A DNA stretch of 64,000 nucleotides, from the NCBI GenBank assembly GCA_965242855.1, contig OZ251509.1:1736001-1800000 (forward strand), in the 5' to 3' direction. A program made the position numbers and the translations under genes. Below, piece by piece: positions 17,219 to 27,632 of this stretch (positions are counted from its first letter, which is position 1; every line of letters begins with the position of its first letter). The notes beneath the pieces were generated by a model, which was given only the letters and a program-made list of their open reading frames with translations, made no database searches and was not told the origin of the DNA. The stretch is from WTGU01 sp965242855 (lineage in GTDB: Bacteria; Pseudomonadota; Alphaproteobacteria; UBA828).

Positions 17219-19306
17219 ATGAGCGACAGGCCGGGCAAGGCGGTGCGGGTCGCGTGCGACGTGGGCGGCACCTTCACCGACGTGTGCGTCCTCGACGAGG
17301 CCTCGGGCCGGATGCGCGTCGCCAAGACGCCGACCACGCCCGACCCGATCGACGGCGTGCTGAACGGCATCGCCGCCGGCGGAGTCGACCTGCGCGATGT
17401 GGTCCTCTTCTCCCACGGCACCACGCTGGCGACCAACGCGCTGATCACGCGCGATTTCCCGCCGGCGGTCATGGTCACCACCAAGGGCTTTCGCGACGTC
17501 ATCGAGATTCGTCGGGGCACCCGCGACGACCTGTGGGACACCTACAAGGAGATGGCGCCGCCCTACATCAGCCGTCGCAACCGGCTGGTCGTGACCGAGC
17601 GCGTCGATTACAGCGGCACCGTCGTCGAGCCGGTGGACGAGGCCGAGGCGCGGGAGGTCGCGCGGATCATCGTCAAGCGCGGGGTCAAGACGATCGCGGT
17701 CTGCTTCGCCAACGCCTTCGCCAACCCGGAGAACGAACGCCGGATGCGCGACATCCTGGCGGAAGCGGTCCCCGGCGCGTCGATCTCGCTATCGAGCGAG
17801 ATCATGCCGGAGATCTTCGAGCACGAGCGGTTCTCGACGACGGTGGCCAATGCCGTTCTCGCTCCGGTCGCCGGCGACTACGTGCGGCGCCTCGCCGCCC
17901 GCCTGCGCGAGGGCGGCTATGAGGAGGATGTCCTCCTCCTCCATTCCGGCGGCGGCGTCATGACCGAGAATACGGCGGAGAAGTTCGCGGCGCGGCTCGC
18001 CGCCTCCGGCATCGCGGCCGGCGCCATCGCCAGCCGCTTCGTCGCCGGTCTCGCCGGCCACGAGAACGCGATCGGCCTCGACATGGGCGGCACCAGCACC
18101 GACGTCTCCCTGTGCGACCGGGGCAATCTGCGGGTGACCAACGATTGGTACGTGCAATACGGCTACCCGATCTGCTTCCCCAGCATCGAGGTGCTGACCA
18201 TCGGCGCGGGCGGCGGCTCGCTCGCCTGGATCGACGAGGCGCGGTCGCTGCGCAATGGGCCGCGCTCGGCCGGCTCTTCTCCCGGCCCCGCCTGCTACGG
18301 CCGGGGCGGCACCGAGCCCACCAATTCCGACGCCAACATCGTCCTCGGCCGCATCGGCGACCGGCTCGCCGGCGGCGCCGTCGCCCTCGACCGGGCGCGC
18401 GCCGAGGAGGCCATCAAGCAGCGGATCGCAGAGCCCCTCGGCCTCTCGGTCCGGGAGGCGGCCGTGTCGATCCTCCAGGTCGCCAACGCCAACATGGCGG
18501 ACGCGGTGCGGCTGGTCTCGATCCGGCGCGGCTACGACCCGCGCGACTTCGCCCTCGTCGTGTTCGGCGGTGCGGGGCCGCTCCACGGCGTGGCGCTCGC
18601 CCGCGACCTCTCGATCCCGACGGTCCTGGTGCCGCCGAACCCGGGCGTCACCTCCGCGCTGGGCTGCCTCCTGGTCGACATCAAGCACGACATGTCGCGG
18701 ATGTACCTGCGCTCGGCGGAGGACGCGAAGCTCGACGAGGTCGACCAGACCTTCCGCACACTCGAAGAGGAAGGCCGGCGCCGGCTCTCGCACGAGGGCG
18801 TGACCGAGGACAGGATGCGGTTCGAGCGCTTCGTCGACATGCGCTATCTCGGCCAGTGGCGCTCGATGTCGATCGCGGTGCCCGCGACGGCCGCCGCCCT
18901 GGACGACGCGATCGCGCGGTTCCACGAGGAGCACGGCCGCGAGCACAACTACTCGCGCCCCGACGCGCCGGTGGAGATCTACCGGCTGAGCGTCACCGCG
19001 ACCGGGCTTTCGCCCAGGGCGACGTTCGCCAGGCACGAGCCGGACGGGGCGCCGCCGCGCCCCGCCTCCCGCCGCCCGGTGGTCTTCGACGAGGAGCCCG
19101 AGCCGATCGTGACCCCGATCTACGACCGCGCCGGCCTCCGGGCGGGAGCGGTCGTAGAGGGGCCGGCGATCATCGAGCAACTCGATTCCACCGTCCTCGT
19201 TCCGCCCGGGTTGAAGGCCGAGGTCGATCCCTGGCTCACCATCGTCATGAACGTTCCGTTGGTGCAAGCCCCGGAGAGGGGCACGCGCGAGGAGGGCAAC
19301 GCATGA
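17219..19306 (+). CDS. hyuA: Hydantoinase/oxoprolinase subunit A
   Basis: 695-residue ATP-dependent hydantoinase/5-oxoprolinase A-type subunit. The N-terminal actin-like ATPase fold begins VACDVGGTFTDVCVLDE; FSHGTTLATNALI follows; the central phosphate loop is GLDMGGTSTDVSL; VFGGAGPLHG is the C-terminal ATPase motif. With subunit B it opens cyclic amides (N-methylhydantoin, hydantoins, oxoproline) or, in related systems, carboxylates ketones; sequence alone does not decide. ATG at 17219 is preferred to the GTG five codons earlier. Stop overlaps hyuB as ATGA, so a 1:1 complex is expected. Confidence 0.92.
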   Translation: MSDRPGKAVRVACDVGGTFTDVCVLDEASGRMRVAKTPTTPDPIDGVLNGIAAGGVDLRDVVLFSHGTTLATNALITRDFPPAVMVTTKGFRDVIEIRRGTRDDLWDTYKEMAPPYISRRNRLVVTERVDYSGTVVEPVDEAEAREVARIIVKRGVKTIAVCFANAFANPENERRMRDILAEAVPGASISLSSEIMPEIFEHERFSTTVANAVLAPVAGDYVRRLAARLREGGYEEDVLLLHSGGGVMTENTAEKFAARLAASGIAAGAIASRFVAGLAGHENAIGLDMGGTSTDVSLCDRGNLRVTNDWYVQYGYPICFPSIEVLTIGAGGGSLAWIDEARSLRNGPRSAGSSPGPACYGRGGTEPTNSDANIVLGRIGDRLAGGAVALDRARAEEAIKQRIAEPLGLSVREAAVSILQVANANMADAVRLVSIRRGYDPRDFALVVFGGAGPLHGVALARDLSIPTVLVPPNPGVTSALGCLLVDIKHDMSRMYLRSAEDAKLDEVDQTFRTLEEEGRRRLSHEGVTEDRMRFERFVDMRYLGQWRSMSIAVPATAAALDDAIARFHEEHGREHNYSRPDAPVEIYRLSVTATGLSPRATFARHEPDGAPPRPASRRPVVFDEEPEPIVTPIYDRAGLRAGAVVEGPAIIEQLDSTVLVPPGLKAEVDPWLTIVMNVPLVQAPERGTREEGNA

Positions 19307-21318
19307 GCGGCAGGTCCGACGGCTACACGCTCGATCCCGTGACCTTCGAGGTCCTGAAGAACGCCTACGTCAATATCGTCGACCAGATGGCGGAGCAGAT
19401 CTTCCGCACCTGCTATTCCTTCGTCATCTGGTCGCGCGACTTCTCCTCGGCCATCTGCGACACCGAGGGCAACACGATCATGCAGGGCAGCGGCGACATC
19501 GCCGCTCATGTCGGCACGCTGCACTACACGGCCCAGGCGGTGATCGACAAGTTCGGCGACGACGTCCACCCCGGCGACACCTTCGTCGTGAACGACGTCT
19601 ACCAGGGCGGCACGCATTTCAACGACACCCGGATCGTCCGGCCGATCTTCTATCAGGGCACCCATCTCGGCTTCGCCCAGGCCAACGGCCACTGGGCCGA
19701 CGTGGGCGGCGCGGTGCCCGGCTCCTTCAACGTGAGCGCCCTCGACCACATGGCCGAAGGGCTGCGCATCACGCCCGTCCGGGTCTACAGCAAGGGCGTC
19801 TATCTCTCCGACGTGGCCGAGCTGATCGCCAACAACACGCGGGCACCGGCCGACATCATCGGCGATTTGCAGGCGCAGGCCGAGGCCTGCAACGTCGCCG
19901 AGCGGGAGATTTGCCGGCTCTGCGACAAATACGGCCTCGAGGTGATCCGCACCTCCTTCGCCGAGGTACAGGACTACGTCGAGACCCTGACCCGCCAGCG
20001 CGTCGCCCGGCTGCCGGACGGCGTGTGGGAGACCGAGGACTACATCGACGTCGACCCGGCGCTGGGCGAGGGACTGATCCCCATCCGCATCAGGATGACC
20101 ATCGACGGCGACAGCGTGCATTACGATCTCTCCGGCTCCCACCCGAAGACGATCTCCACCTTCCTCAATTGCTGCTATGGCGGCGCCTTCGCCGCCATCG
20201 TCGCCGGCACCAAGATGCAGTCGCCCGACATCCCGTTGAACTCCGGCTTCTATCGGGTGGTCACCGTCGACCTCGGGCCGAAGGGGACGGTGGTCAACGC
20301 GGACTGGCCGACCCCGGTCGCCGGATTCTGCTCCGGGCCGTTCGAGAAGATCATGAACTCGGTGTTCGAGCTGTGGGCCGAGATTCTGCCCGAGCGCGCC
20401 ATGGCCTGCACCTTCAACCTGGAATACCTCCTGATCGGCGGTCGTGACGGCCGCAAGGAGGATCGCCCCTACTTCATGTGGTACGACTGGATGGTAGGCG
20501 GCTGGGGCGCGCGCAACAGCCGCGACGGGTGGAGCGCCACCGGGCCGGTCTTCGGCGTCCAGCTCGGCACCCAGCCGTTCGAGGGACAGGAACGGCTGGC
20601 GCCGGTGCTGACCACCGGGCACGAGCTGATCGTCGACTCCGGCGGGCCGGGCAAGTCGCGCGGCGGCCTGGGCGTCGAGAAGGGGGCGGTCCTGACCCGG
20701 GCCGAACGCTCGGTCGTCTCCTATTGCTGCGACCGAGAGCGTTCGGTCACCTGGGGGCTCTGGGGCGGCCTGCCCTCCATTCCCCACGGCGTGTGGGTCA
20801 ATCCGGGCAGCCAGGGCGAGCGCTATCTGGGCTCGATTTTCTCGGGCGTCCCGATCGAGGCCGGCGATACCGTGACCCGCCCCTCGGCGGGCGGCGGCGG
20901 CTTGGGCGACCCGCTCGCCCGCGACCCGCAGGCGGTGTGCGAGGACGTGGCCGACGGCTACGTCTCGATCGCGCGGGCGCGGAAGGACTACGGCGTCGTC
21001 GTGCGCGAGGTGGACGTCGATCTGGCCGCCTACGAGGTGGACGAAGCCGCGACCACGGCCGCGCGCGCGGAGATCCGGGCGCGCCGGCACGCCTGGCTCG
21101 ACGAGGATGCGGAGGCGGTCGCCGCCCGCTACCGGGGCAAGGAGCTCGATGCGATGGACCTAATCCGCCGCTACGGCGTGATCGTGGACTGGGGCAGCGG
21201 GGCGCTCCTGCCCGAGACCACCCGCCAGTTCCGGGAGATGCTGAAACGCCGGACTGCCTCCCACTGGGAGGCGCCGGGCGCGGCGCGCAACGAGCCGCCG
21301 ACGCTTCGGGTCGCGTAG
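19303..21318 (+). CDS. hyuB: Hydantoinase/oxoprolinase subunit B
   Basis: 671-residue B-type subunit of ATP-dependent hydantoinase. It opens with DPVTFEVLKNAYVNIVDQMAE and has the family segments SRDFSSAICD, GDIAAHVGTLH, PGDTFVVNDVYQGGTHFND and GHWADVGGAVPGSF, the central NCCYGG region, and GGGGLGDPLARDP near residue 530. The C-terminal 100 residues form a longer charged tail than in short relatives. Pairs with HyuA through the 4-bp overlap. Downstream is a PhyH dioxygenase after 56 bases. Confidence 0.92.
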   Translation: MSGRSDGYTLDPVTFEVLKNAYVNIVDQMAEQIFRTCYSFVIWSRDFSSAICDTEGNTIMQGSGDIAAHVGTLHYTAQAVIDKFGDDVHPGDTFVVNDVYQGGTHFNDTRIVRPIFYQGTHLGFAQANGHWADVGGAVPGSFNVSALDHMAEGLRITPVRVYSKGVYLSDVAELIANNTRAPADIIGDLQAQAEACNVAEREICRLCDKYGLEVIRTSFAEVQDYVETLTRQRVARLPDGVWETEDYIDVDPALGEGLIPIRIRMTIDGDSVHYDLSGSHPKTISTFLNCCYGGAFAAIVAGTKMQSPDIPLNSGFYRVVTVDLGPKGTVVNADWPTPVAGFCSGPFEKIMNSVFELWAEILPERAMACTFNLEYLLIGGRDGRKEDRPYFMWYDWMVGGWGARNSRDGWSATGPVFGVQLGTQPFEGQERLAPVLTTGHELIVDSGGPGKSRGGLGVEKGAVLTRAERSVVSYCCDRERSVTWGLWGGLPSIPHGVWVNPGSQGERYLGSIFSGVPIEAGDTVTRPSAGGGGLGDPLARDPQAVCEDVADGYVSIARARKDYGVVVREVDVDLAAYEVDEAATTAARAEIRARRHAWLDEDAEAVAARYRGKELDAMDLIRRYGVIVDWGSGALLPETTRQFREMLKRRTASHWEAPGAARNEPPTLRVA

Positions 21319-21374
21319 GCCGGCGGGAGCCCCCTCTCCCGCCTCGGGCCGGGCCTGCGCCGGAGGCTCGGGCG

Positions 21375-22247
21375 ATGCCGGGCTTCGCGCTCTCGGAAGC
21401 GCAACGCGCCGCCTTCGAAGCCGACGGCTTCGTGACGGTGCCGCGCATCGTCCCGCCCGCGACAGCGGCGCGAATTGCCGCCCGCTTCGCGCCGCTGTTC
21501 CGCGGCGATTTCGAGACCGGCCTCCAGCCCGACGAATGGAACTGGCGCGCAGGCCGCGACGCCGCCGACCTCACGCGCCAGATCTGCAACGGCTGGAAGG
21601 CCGATCGCGTCGTCGCCGCCACCGTTCTTTCGGTGGAAATCGGCGCCGCCTGCGCCAGGCTCTCCGGCTGGCCCGGCGCCCGCCTCGCCCAGGACAACCT
21701 CCTGTGGAAGCCGCCGGGCGGCAAACCCCTCGCCTTCCACCAGGACGCGAGCTACGTCGATTGGGTCGTCCCGCCGGAGATGACGAGCTGCTGGATCGCC
21801 CTCGACGACACCGCGCGGGACGCAGGCACCGTTCACTACGCCCGCGGCTCCCATCGCTGGGGCGTGGCGCCGCCGCCCGCCGCCTTCCACGCGCCCGACG
21901 ATCCGCTGGCCGCGCTGCGCGCCGCCGCCGCCAAGGTTGGCGCGCCCGTGGAATTGGCGCCGGTCGAAGTCGCCGCCGGCGGCGCGGCCTTCCACCACGG
22001 CCGCGCCTGGCACGGCTCCCCTGCCGAGGCCGCCGGCGTCGGCCGCCGCAGCCTGGTGGTTCACTGCTTCTCCAGCGCAGCCCGCTTTCACGCGCACAAC
22101 GTGGGCGCCATCTACGGCCGTTACAAACGCGCCGGCGATACGACCATGGAGGAAACCTTCTTCCCCATCCTGTGGACCGCCCAGGGCGGCCGCTCCCCCT
22201 TCATCGCCCCCTATCTTGAACACGGCTGGCGCGGCGTTTGGCAATGA
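21375..22247 (+). CDS. Phytanoyl-CoA dioxygenase (PhyH) family protein
   Basis: 290-residue Fe(II)/2-oxoglutarate oxygenase of the PhyH family. LSEAQRAAFEADGFVTVPRI is the typical opening. The iron facial triad is visible as H and D in FHQDASYVDW (around residues 120-129) and the distal histidine in AFHHGRAWHGS, followed by a 2-oxoglutarate arginine in GVGRRSLVVH. These enzymes hydroxylate small molecules; the substrate here is unknown but the position between hydantoinase and an ABC importer suggests a role in the same catabolic route. ATG 21375 chosen by family start. Confidence 0.85.
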   Translation: MPGFALSEAQRAAFEADGFVTVPRIVPPATAARIAARFAPLFRGDFETGLQPDEWNWRAGRDAADLTRQICNGWKADRVVAATVLSVEIGAACARLSGWPGARLAQDNLLWKPPGGKPLAFHQDASYVDWVVPPEMTSCWIALDDTARDAGTVHYARGSHRWGVAPPPAAFHAPDDPLAALRAAAAKVGAPVELAPVEVAAGGAAFHHGRAWHGSPAEAAGVGRRSLVVHCFSSAARFHAHNVGAIYGRYKRAGDTTMEETFFPILWTAQGGRSPFIAPYLEHGWRGVWQ

Positions 22248-22347
22248 GACGATGAAGCACGCGGGCCCGGAGGCCCGGTTCCCTTGGCGGCGGAAGCGCT
22301 TTACGATGCGGGCCGTGAGGAAACGCGAAAAGAACGGGAGAGACACC

Positions 22348-23646
22348 ATGACGTTCCATCGTCCGATCCTGGGGGCGGCGGTGCTGTGCGCCCTTCTCGC
22401 GGCCGCGCCCGCCTTCGCGGCCGACCCAATCAAGGTGGGTTATATCGGCTCGTTCGACACCGATACCGGCAAGAGCACCATCCGCGGCGCCGAGATCGCC
22501 ATCGAGGAACTCAACGCCGCAGGCGGCGTGCTCGGCGGGCGCACCATCGAGCTCGTCAAGGCCGACACGCGGGAAGACGTGGCCGAGGGCATCCGCGCCT
22601 ACGAATATCTCAACGAAGTCGAGAACGTCGACTTCATCGTCTCGGGCTGCATCGACGACGTCTCGCTCGGCTGGCTCGAGCGCATGGCCGAGTACCGCAC
22701 GCCCACCCTCGACACCTGGACGTCCTACATCGGCATCATCGACAAGGTGGTCGAGGAATACGACAAGTACAAGATGTACTTCATGAACGTGGCCAACGAC
22801 TACGCGCTCGCCACCCTCTACATCGATTTCGGCAAGGACGTGCTCGCCAAGGAGATGGGCTGGAAGTCCGTCGTCGTGTTGCAGGAGGACACCGCCTTCG
22901 CCGGCGGCGTTTACGAGCTGGTCGAGCAGGGCCTCGCGCCCGAGGCGAACATCGTCATCCTCGACCACATCGTTTACGACATCAACACCGTCGATTTCGC
23001 GCCGATCTTCAACAAGGCGGTCGCCGCCGAGCCCGACTTCATCTACCTGATCTCGTCGGTGCGCAGCCAGGTGCCGGCGTCGCAATACGTCAAGCTCGAA
23101 GTGCCGGTGCCGATGACGGGGATCAACGTCTCCGCCTTCGCCAAGGAATTCTGGACCGACACCGGCGGCCTCGGCGGCGGCATCTCGACGCTGAGCCCGA
23201 TCCCCTCCATAGGCTTCGACCTCGACGACCGCACGGCGGCGTTTCTGGAGAAATACACCGCCCGATACGGCGACGAGCGCCCGGTCTTCCCGCACTTCAA
23301 CGGCTTCAACGCCTATTACGGCATGTTGAACGCCTTCGCCGCCGCCGAGCGGGCCGGCGGCTTCGCGCCCCTCGACGACTGGGTGCGCGAGATGGAGAAC
23401 GAAGACATCGTCATCGAGAAGGACGGCGAGATCTGGCTCCGCTACGCCTACTGGAAGCCCGGCGAGATCGAGCCCCGGACGGGCCGCGAATACACCCATA
23501 ACATCAAGTTCGACATCGACCCGCCCTTCGACCAGGGCGCACCGTCCATGGTGGTCATCCAGTGGTATTCCGACGGCGCGACCAAGATCGTCTATCCGCC
23601 GAAATACGCGAACGGCGCCTTCGAAGTGCCGGACTGGCTGAAGTAG
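22348..23646 (+). CDS. ABC transporter substrate-binding protein, branched-chain amino acid type
   Basis: 432-residue periplasmic binding protein of the LivJ/UrtA type. A signal peptide (PILGAAVLCALLAAAPAFAA) ends at about residue 25, after which the mature protein begins DPIKVGYIGSFD. Two lobes follow, with AIEELNAAGGVLGGRTIELV as the family hallmark. Start ATG at 22348 has GGGAGAG 7 bases upstream. It leads the livHMGF genes and so defines the uptake substrate, which cannot be named; the GCIDD stretch and the aromatic/acidic composition differ from classical leucine-binding proteins. A strong hairpin follows the stop. Confidence 0.9.
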   Translation: MTFHRPILGAAVLCALLAAAPAFAADPIKVGYIGSFDTDTGKSTIRGAEIAIEELNAAGGVLGGRTIELVKADTREDVAEGIRAYEYLNEVENVDFIVSGCIDDVSLGWLERMAEYRTPTLDTWTSYIGIIDKVVEEYDKYKMYFMNVANDYALATLYIDFGKDVLAKEMGWKSVVVLQEDTAFAGGVYELVEQGLAPEANIVILDHIVYDINTVDFAPIFNKAVAAEPDFIYLISSVRSQVPASQYVKLEVPVPMTGINVSAFAKEFWTDTGGLGGGISTLSPIPSIGFDLDDRTAAFLEKYTARYGDERPVFPHFNGFNAYYGMLNAFAAAERAGGFAPLDDWVREMENEDIVIEKDGEIWLRYAYWKPGEIEPRTGREYTHNIKFDIDPPFDQGAPSMVVIQWYSDGATKIVYPPKYANGAFEVPDWLK

Positions 23647-23655
23647 CCGCACGCC

Positions 23656-23687
23656 CCCGGGCGCGGCCGCCCGCCGCCGCGCCCGGG
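23656..23687 (+). terminator. GC-rich hairpin between binding protein and permease genes
   Basis: Perfect 11-bp arms, CCCGGGCGCGG and CCGCGCCCGGG, with a 10-base loop. There is no following T tract, so it is better read as a partial terminator or 3'-end stabiliser that raises binding-protein mRNA over the permease genes, as known for many ABC operons. It ends 10 bases before livH. Confidence 0.6.
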
Positions 23688-23697
23688 CCTTCCCTCC

Positions 23698-24552
23698 ATG
23701 GCCCTCCAGATCCTGGTTCAGGGGTTTCTGCTCAGCGGCCTCTACGCGCTGATCGCCGTCGGCTTCACCATGATCTTCAGCGTGGGCCGGGTGCTGAACC
23801 TCGCCTACGGCGTCTACATCATGCTGGGCGGTTACACCTATTTCGCCGCGGCCCAGCAGGCCGGGCTGCCGGTCTTCGCGAGCTTCGTCCTCGCCATGCT
23901 GTCCGGCGTCGCCTTCGGCCTTCTCACCTACGTGCTGCTGGTGCGCCGCCTGGAGGACAACCCCATCGCGGTCGAAATCTCGACCCTGATCCTGGCCGTG
24001 GTGATGCAGGCGCTGATCGTGATGATCTTCTCGCCCGCGCCCAAGACCATGTGGCCGGTGATCCCGGGCGTGCTGCGCTTCGAGGGCATCTCCGTCACCG
24101 TCAACATCCTGCTCGCCATGGGCGTGAGCTGGGTGGTGCTCGCCGCCCTGATGCTGTTCGTCCGCCGCACCCATCTCGGCCGCGCCATCCGCGCGGTTTC
24201 CATGGACCGCAAGGGCGCGGTCGTCTCCGGCATCGAGCCGCGTCTCGTCAACCTGGTGACCTGGGGCCTCTCCGGCGCCTTCGGGGCCATCGCCGGCGTG
24301 TTCTTCGCGACCTTCACCCAGCTCGACCCGCACATGTGGGTGTTCCCGCTCATCATCTCGGTCGCCGTGGTGATCGTCGGCGGCATCGGCAGCATCGCCG
24401 GCAGCCTGATCGCGGCCCACATCATCGGCTTCCTGGAAACGATCACCACCACCGTGATCGCCGCCGAGCTGCGCGGCGTCTTCACCATGCTGCTGATCGT
24501 CCTGGTCCTGGTGCTGCGGCCCAAGGGCCTGTTCGGCAAGGCGGAGCTCTGA
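23698..24552 (+). CDS. livH: Branched-chain amino acid-type ABC transporter permease (LivH)
   Basis: 284-residue inner-membrane permease of the LivH family with about eight hydrophobic segments. Features are LLSGLYALIAVGFTMIFSVGRVLNLAYG at the start and the EAA-like loop GRAIRAVSMDRKGAVVSGIEP. The end VLRPKGLFGKAEL is typical. ATG at 23698 lies in a pyrimidine-rich context with no clear Shine-Dalgarno, just after the hairpin, so expression may be lower than the binding protein. Forms the channel with the next gene product. Confidence 0.93.
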   Translation: MALQILVQGFLLSGLYALIAVGFTMIFSVGRVLNLAYGVYIMLGGYTYFAAAQQAGLPVFASFVLAMLSGVAFGLLTYVLLVRRLEDNPIAVEISTLILAVVMQALIVMIFSPAPKTMWPVIPGVLRFEGISVTVNILLAMGVSWVVLAALMLFVRRTHLGRAIRAVSMDRKGAVVSGIEPRLVNLVTWGLSGAFGAIAGVFFATFTQLDPHMWVFPLIISVAVVIVGGIGSIAGSLIAAHIIGFLETITTTVIAAELRGVFTMLLIVLVLVLRPKGLFGKAEL

Positions 24553-24555
24553 GCG

Positions 24556-25502
24556 GTGGAGCGCGAAACCCTGCACTATCTCGGCTGGTGGCTCGTCTTC
24601 GGCGCGGTCATGTGCCTGCTGCCTCTGGTGGTGCCGACCGGCACCTTGCGCATCCTCATCTTCGCGCACTTCCTCGCCATCTTCGCGATGAGCTGGGATT
24701 TCCTCTCGGGGCGGACGGGCTACATCAGCTTCGGCCATCCCTTCCTGATCGGCATCGCGGGCTACACCACGGCGATCCTGAGCTACCGCTACGGGGTGCC
24801 GCTTTATGCCAGCATTCCGGCCGCCGTGGTCGCGACGATGGTGGGCGGCACGCTGTTCTTCCTGCCGGCGCTGCGCACCCGCGGCACCTATTTTGCGCTG
24901 GTGACCCTCGCCTTCATGGAGATCCTGTACGAGCTCACCAAGGTGGTGGCGCCCAAGACCACCGGCGGCACGCGCGGCATCTCGGGCATCGAGACCATCG
25001 TCTCCGGCGCCGTCGCCAACTACTACCTGACCTTCGGCATCATGTTCGCGATCGGCATCGTCCTCTGGCTCCTGGTGCGCACGCGGCTCGGCATGGCGCT
25101 CAGCGCCATCCGCATGGACGAGGACGCGCTGCGGGCCGCCGGGCACGACACCACCCGGCTCAAGCTCTTCGCCTTCATGGTGAGCGCCGCAGCGGCCGGC
25201 ATCGGCGGCGCCTTCTACGTCCACTATCTCGGCTCGATCGCGCCGCGCGGCATTTTCGAGATCGATTTCCTGTTCACCATCCTGGTGGCGGCGCTGATCG
25301 GCGGCGCCGAGACCATCGTAGGCCCCATCATCGGCGCCTACTTCCTCACCATCCTGCTGGAGTATCTGCGCCCCGTCATGCCCGGCATGGAGCGCTACTT
25401 CGTCTATGGCGCGGTCGCGCTGGTGGTGTACGTCTATCGGCCGGACGGCATCTACAGCCTGCTGGCCGCCGCCCGCCGGCGGCTGCGGGCGCGGAGGGAC
25501 TG

Positions 25503-25503
<1 letters not shown>
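24556..25503 (+). CDS. livM: Branched-chain amino acid-type ABC transporter permease (LivM)
   Basis: 315-residue second permease. About eight to nine hydrophobic segments; landmark FAMSWDFLSGRTGYISFGHPFLIG near residue 40 and the cytoplasmic loop RTRLGMALSAIRMDEDALRAAGHD that contacts the ATPases. Start is GTG at 24556, 3 bases after the livH stop. The stop overlaps the livG start (TGATG), so translation is coupled. Ends VVYVYRPDGIYSLL followed by an arginine-rich tail. Confidence 0.93.
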
Positions 25504-26237
<734 letters not shown>

Positions 26238-26251
26238 GGCGGAGACGGGCG

Positions 26252-26956
26252 ATGGCGCTGCTCGAGATCGAGAACCTGGACGTCTTCTACGGCCGCGCCC
26301 AGGCGCTGCGCGGGGTGTCGCTGGCGGTGGAGGCGGGCCGCATCGTCGCCGTCATCGGCCCCAACGGCGCCGGCAAGTCGACCCTGCTCGATTCGATCGT
26401 GGGCCTGACCAGGCGCGAGGGCCGCATCGCCTTCGACGGGCGCGACGTGACCCGTCTGGCCCCCGCCCGCATCGTCCACGCCGGCATCGGCTACGCGACC
26501 GAGCGCGGCAACCTCTTCCCCTTCATGGACGTGCGGGAGAACCTCCTCGTCGGCGCCTGGCGCAGGCGCGGCGAGATCGATTCCAACTTGCGCAAGGTGT
26601 TCGATCTGTTCCCCCGCCTGGAGGAGCGCCAGCGGCAGGAGACGGCGACGCAATCCGGCGGCGAGCGGCAGATGGCGTCGCTCGCGCGCGCGCTGATGTC
26701 GAGCCCGAAGCTGCTGATGGTGGACGAGCCGACGCTCGGCCTCGCGCCCCGCGTCTGCCTGGAGATCGCCGCCGCGCTGCGCGACCTGAACCGCCGCCTG
26801 GGCCTCACCATCGTGATCGCCGAGCAGAACGTGAATTTCGCCATGAGTCTTGCCCAGGAGGTCTATCTCCTGGAAACCGGGCGCATCGGCCCCGGGAGCA
26901 CCCCCGCCGCCCTCCGCAATTCCCCCGAAATCGCCGCCGCCTACTTCGGCGCCTGA
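26252..26956 (+). CDS. livF: ABC transporter ATP-binding protein (LivF)
   Basis: 234-residue LivF-type ATPase. IENLDVFYGRAQALRGVSL opens the protein; Walker A GPNGAGKST, signature QSGGERQMASLARAL, Walker B LLMVDEPTLGLAP and switch VIAEQNVNFA are all canonical, unlike the neighbouring LivG signature. Begins 14 bases after livG. The gene ends 7 bases before the end of the convergent membrane-protein gene of the next island, so the catabolic operon stops here. Confidence 0.95.
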   Translation: MALLEIENLDVFYGRAQALRGVSLAVEAGRIVAVIGPNGAGKSTLLDSIVGLTRREGRIAFDGRDVTRLAPARIVHAGIGYATERGNLFPFMDVRENLLVGAWRRRGEIDSNLRKVFDLFPRLEERQRQETATQSGGERQMASLARALMSSPKLLMVDEPTLGLAPRVCLEIAAALRDLNRRLGLTIVIAEQNVNFAMSLAQEVYLLETGRIGPGSTPAALRNSPEIAAAYFGA

Positions 26957-26963
26957 TTTCTCT

Positions 26964-27410
26964 TCAGCGGCGCGGGATATTGGCGATATCGTTCGCTTTC
27001 GCGAAACGTCGTATGTAGTCATAGGTGTCAGGACCGGAGCGATTTTCTTGAAAGACTTCCCTGACACGATTCTCGCGGCCGATCTCGGGAACGATCTCCA
27101 GAAGATATTCCTTTACCATATCCCGCGTTACGCCATGGATTCGACGCTTAAAATAGAGACGTGCCAGAGATTCGAGAAGGTTCAAGAGTTCGGTCAACTC
27201 GAAGTTTCTATTTTCTTCTTCAGAATCCTTATATTGCCGCCAAGCGGTAGAAATTTTCTCCGTTATTTGGAAATAAAGTCTTACGTCGATGGCATCCGCC
27301 TGTCTGCGAATGGACCATGCTGTCATAAAAAATGCGAGGGTGTTGATAACCAGCATACCGATAAACAATTCGTCCTTGAAATCCATCATGTGGGCTTTAT
27401 TCTTTCTCAA
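26964..27410 (-). CDS. Hypothetical membrane-anchored protein of the restriction island
   Basis: 148-residue protein I cannot assign. A single hydrophobic helix near residues 15-31 (LFIGMLVINTLAFFMTAW) is followed by a long charged, mostly helical cytoplasmic region rich in E, R and K (TEKISTAWRQYKDSEEE and later segments). The topology resembles short DUF4760-like proteins, but I would not name it. Start: ATG at 27410 overlaps the upstream small gene's stop as ATGA; internal ATGs at 27389 and 27386 are alternatives. Base composition is strikingly low in GC (about 38% in one 60-base row) compared with 70% around it, a sign of transfer. Confidence 0.65.
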   Translation of the reverse strand: MRKNKAHMMDFKDELFIGMLVINTLAFFMTAWSIRRQADAIDVRLYFQITEKISTAWRQYKDSEEENRNFELTELLNLLESLARLYFKRRIHGVTRDMVKEYLLEIVPEIGRENRVREVFQENRSGPDTYDYIRRFAKANDIANIPRR

Positions 27411-27595
27411 GATTCATTGTTTGCACTCTCATTTGTCTTCTTCGGGCAACCGCTAGCGCCCTCTTTTTGAGGATTCTTCTCCTCTTCCTTTCCGCTGCTA
27501 CTCTGCAACACATTTCTGTGATGCGTAGTGGAGATCGAACGGTGCTCAATTTCGTGCTCTCTCTCAACCAGATTCCCGCCTTTCTTGTCGCTCAT
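27407..27595 (-). CDS. Small hydrophilic protein of the restriction island
   Basis: 62-residue highly charged protein beginning SDKKGGNLVEREHEIEHRSI, rich in S, E, K and N and without hydrophobic core, probably disordered. The ATG at 27595 was chosen because an upstream ATG would overlap the methyltransferase gene and adds a glycine-rich stretch. It ends CPKKTNESANNES and its stop overlaps the next start as ATGA, so the pair is coupled. GC content is low like its neighbour. Function unknown; position just downstream of a restriction-modification gene suggests an accessory role. Could be spurious, but the overlap argues for a real gene. Confidence 0.5.
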   Translation of the reverse strand: MSDKKGGNLVEREHEIEHRSISTTHHRNVLQSSSGKEEEKNPQKEGASGCPKKTNESANNES

Positions 27596-27632
27596 ATTGC
27601 CGCCTCCTCCGTTAGATCGTTGCATGCCAGCG

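Noticed and set aside
22201..25224. Minus-strand frame of 1007 codons opposite the binding protein and liv permeases
   Set aside because: Rich in D, E, H and G repeats without domains; shadow of the plus-strand genes.
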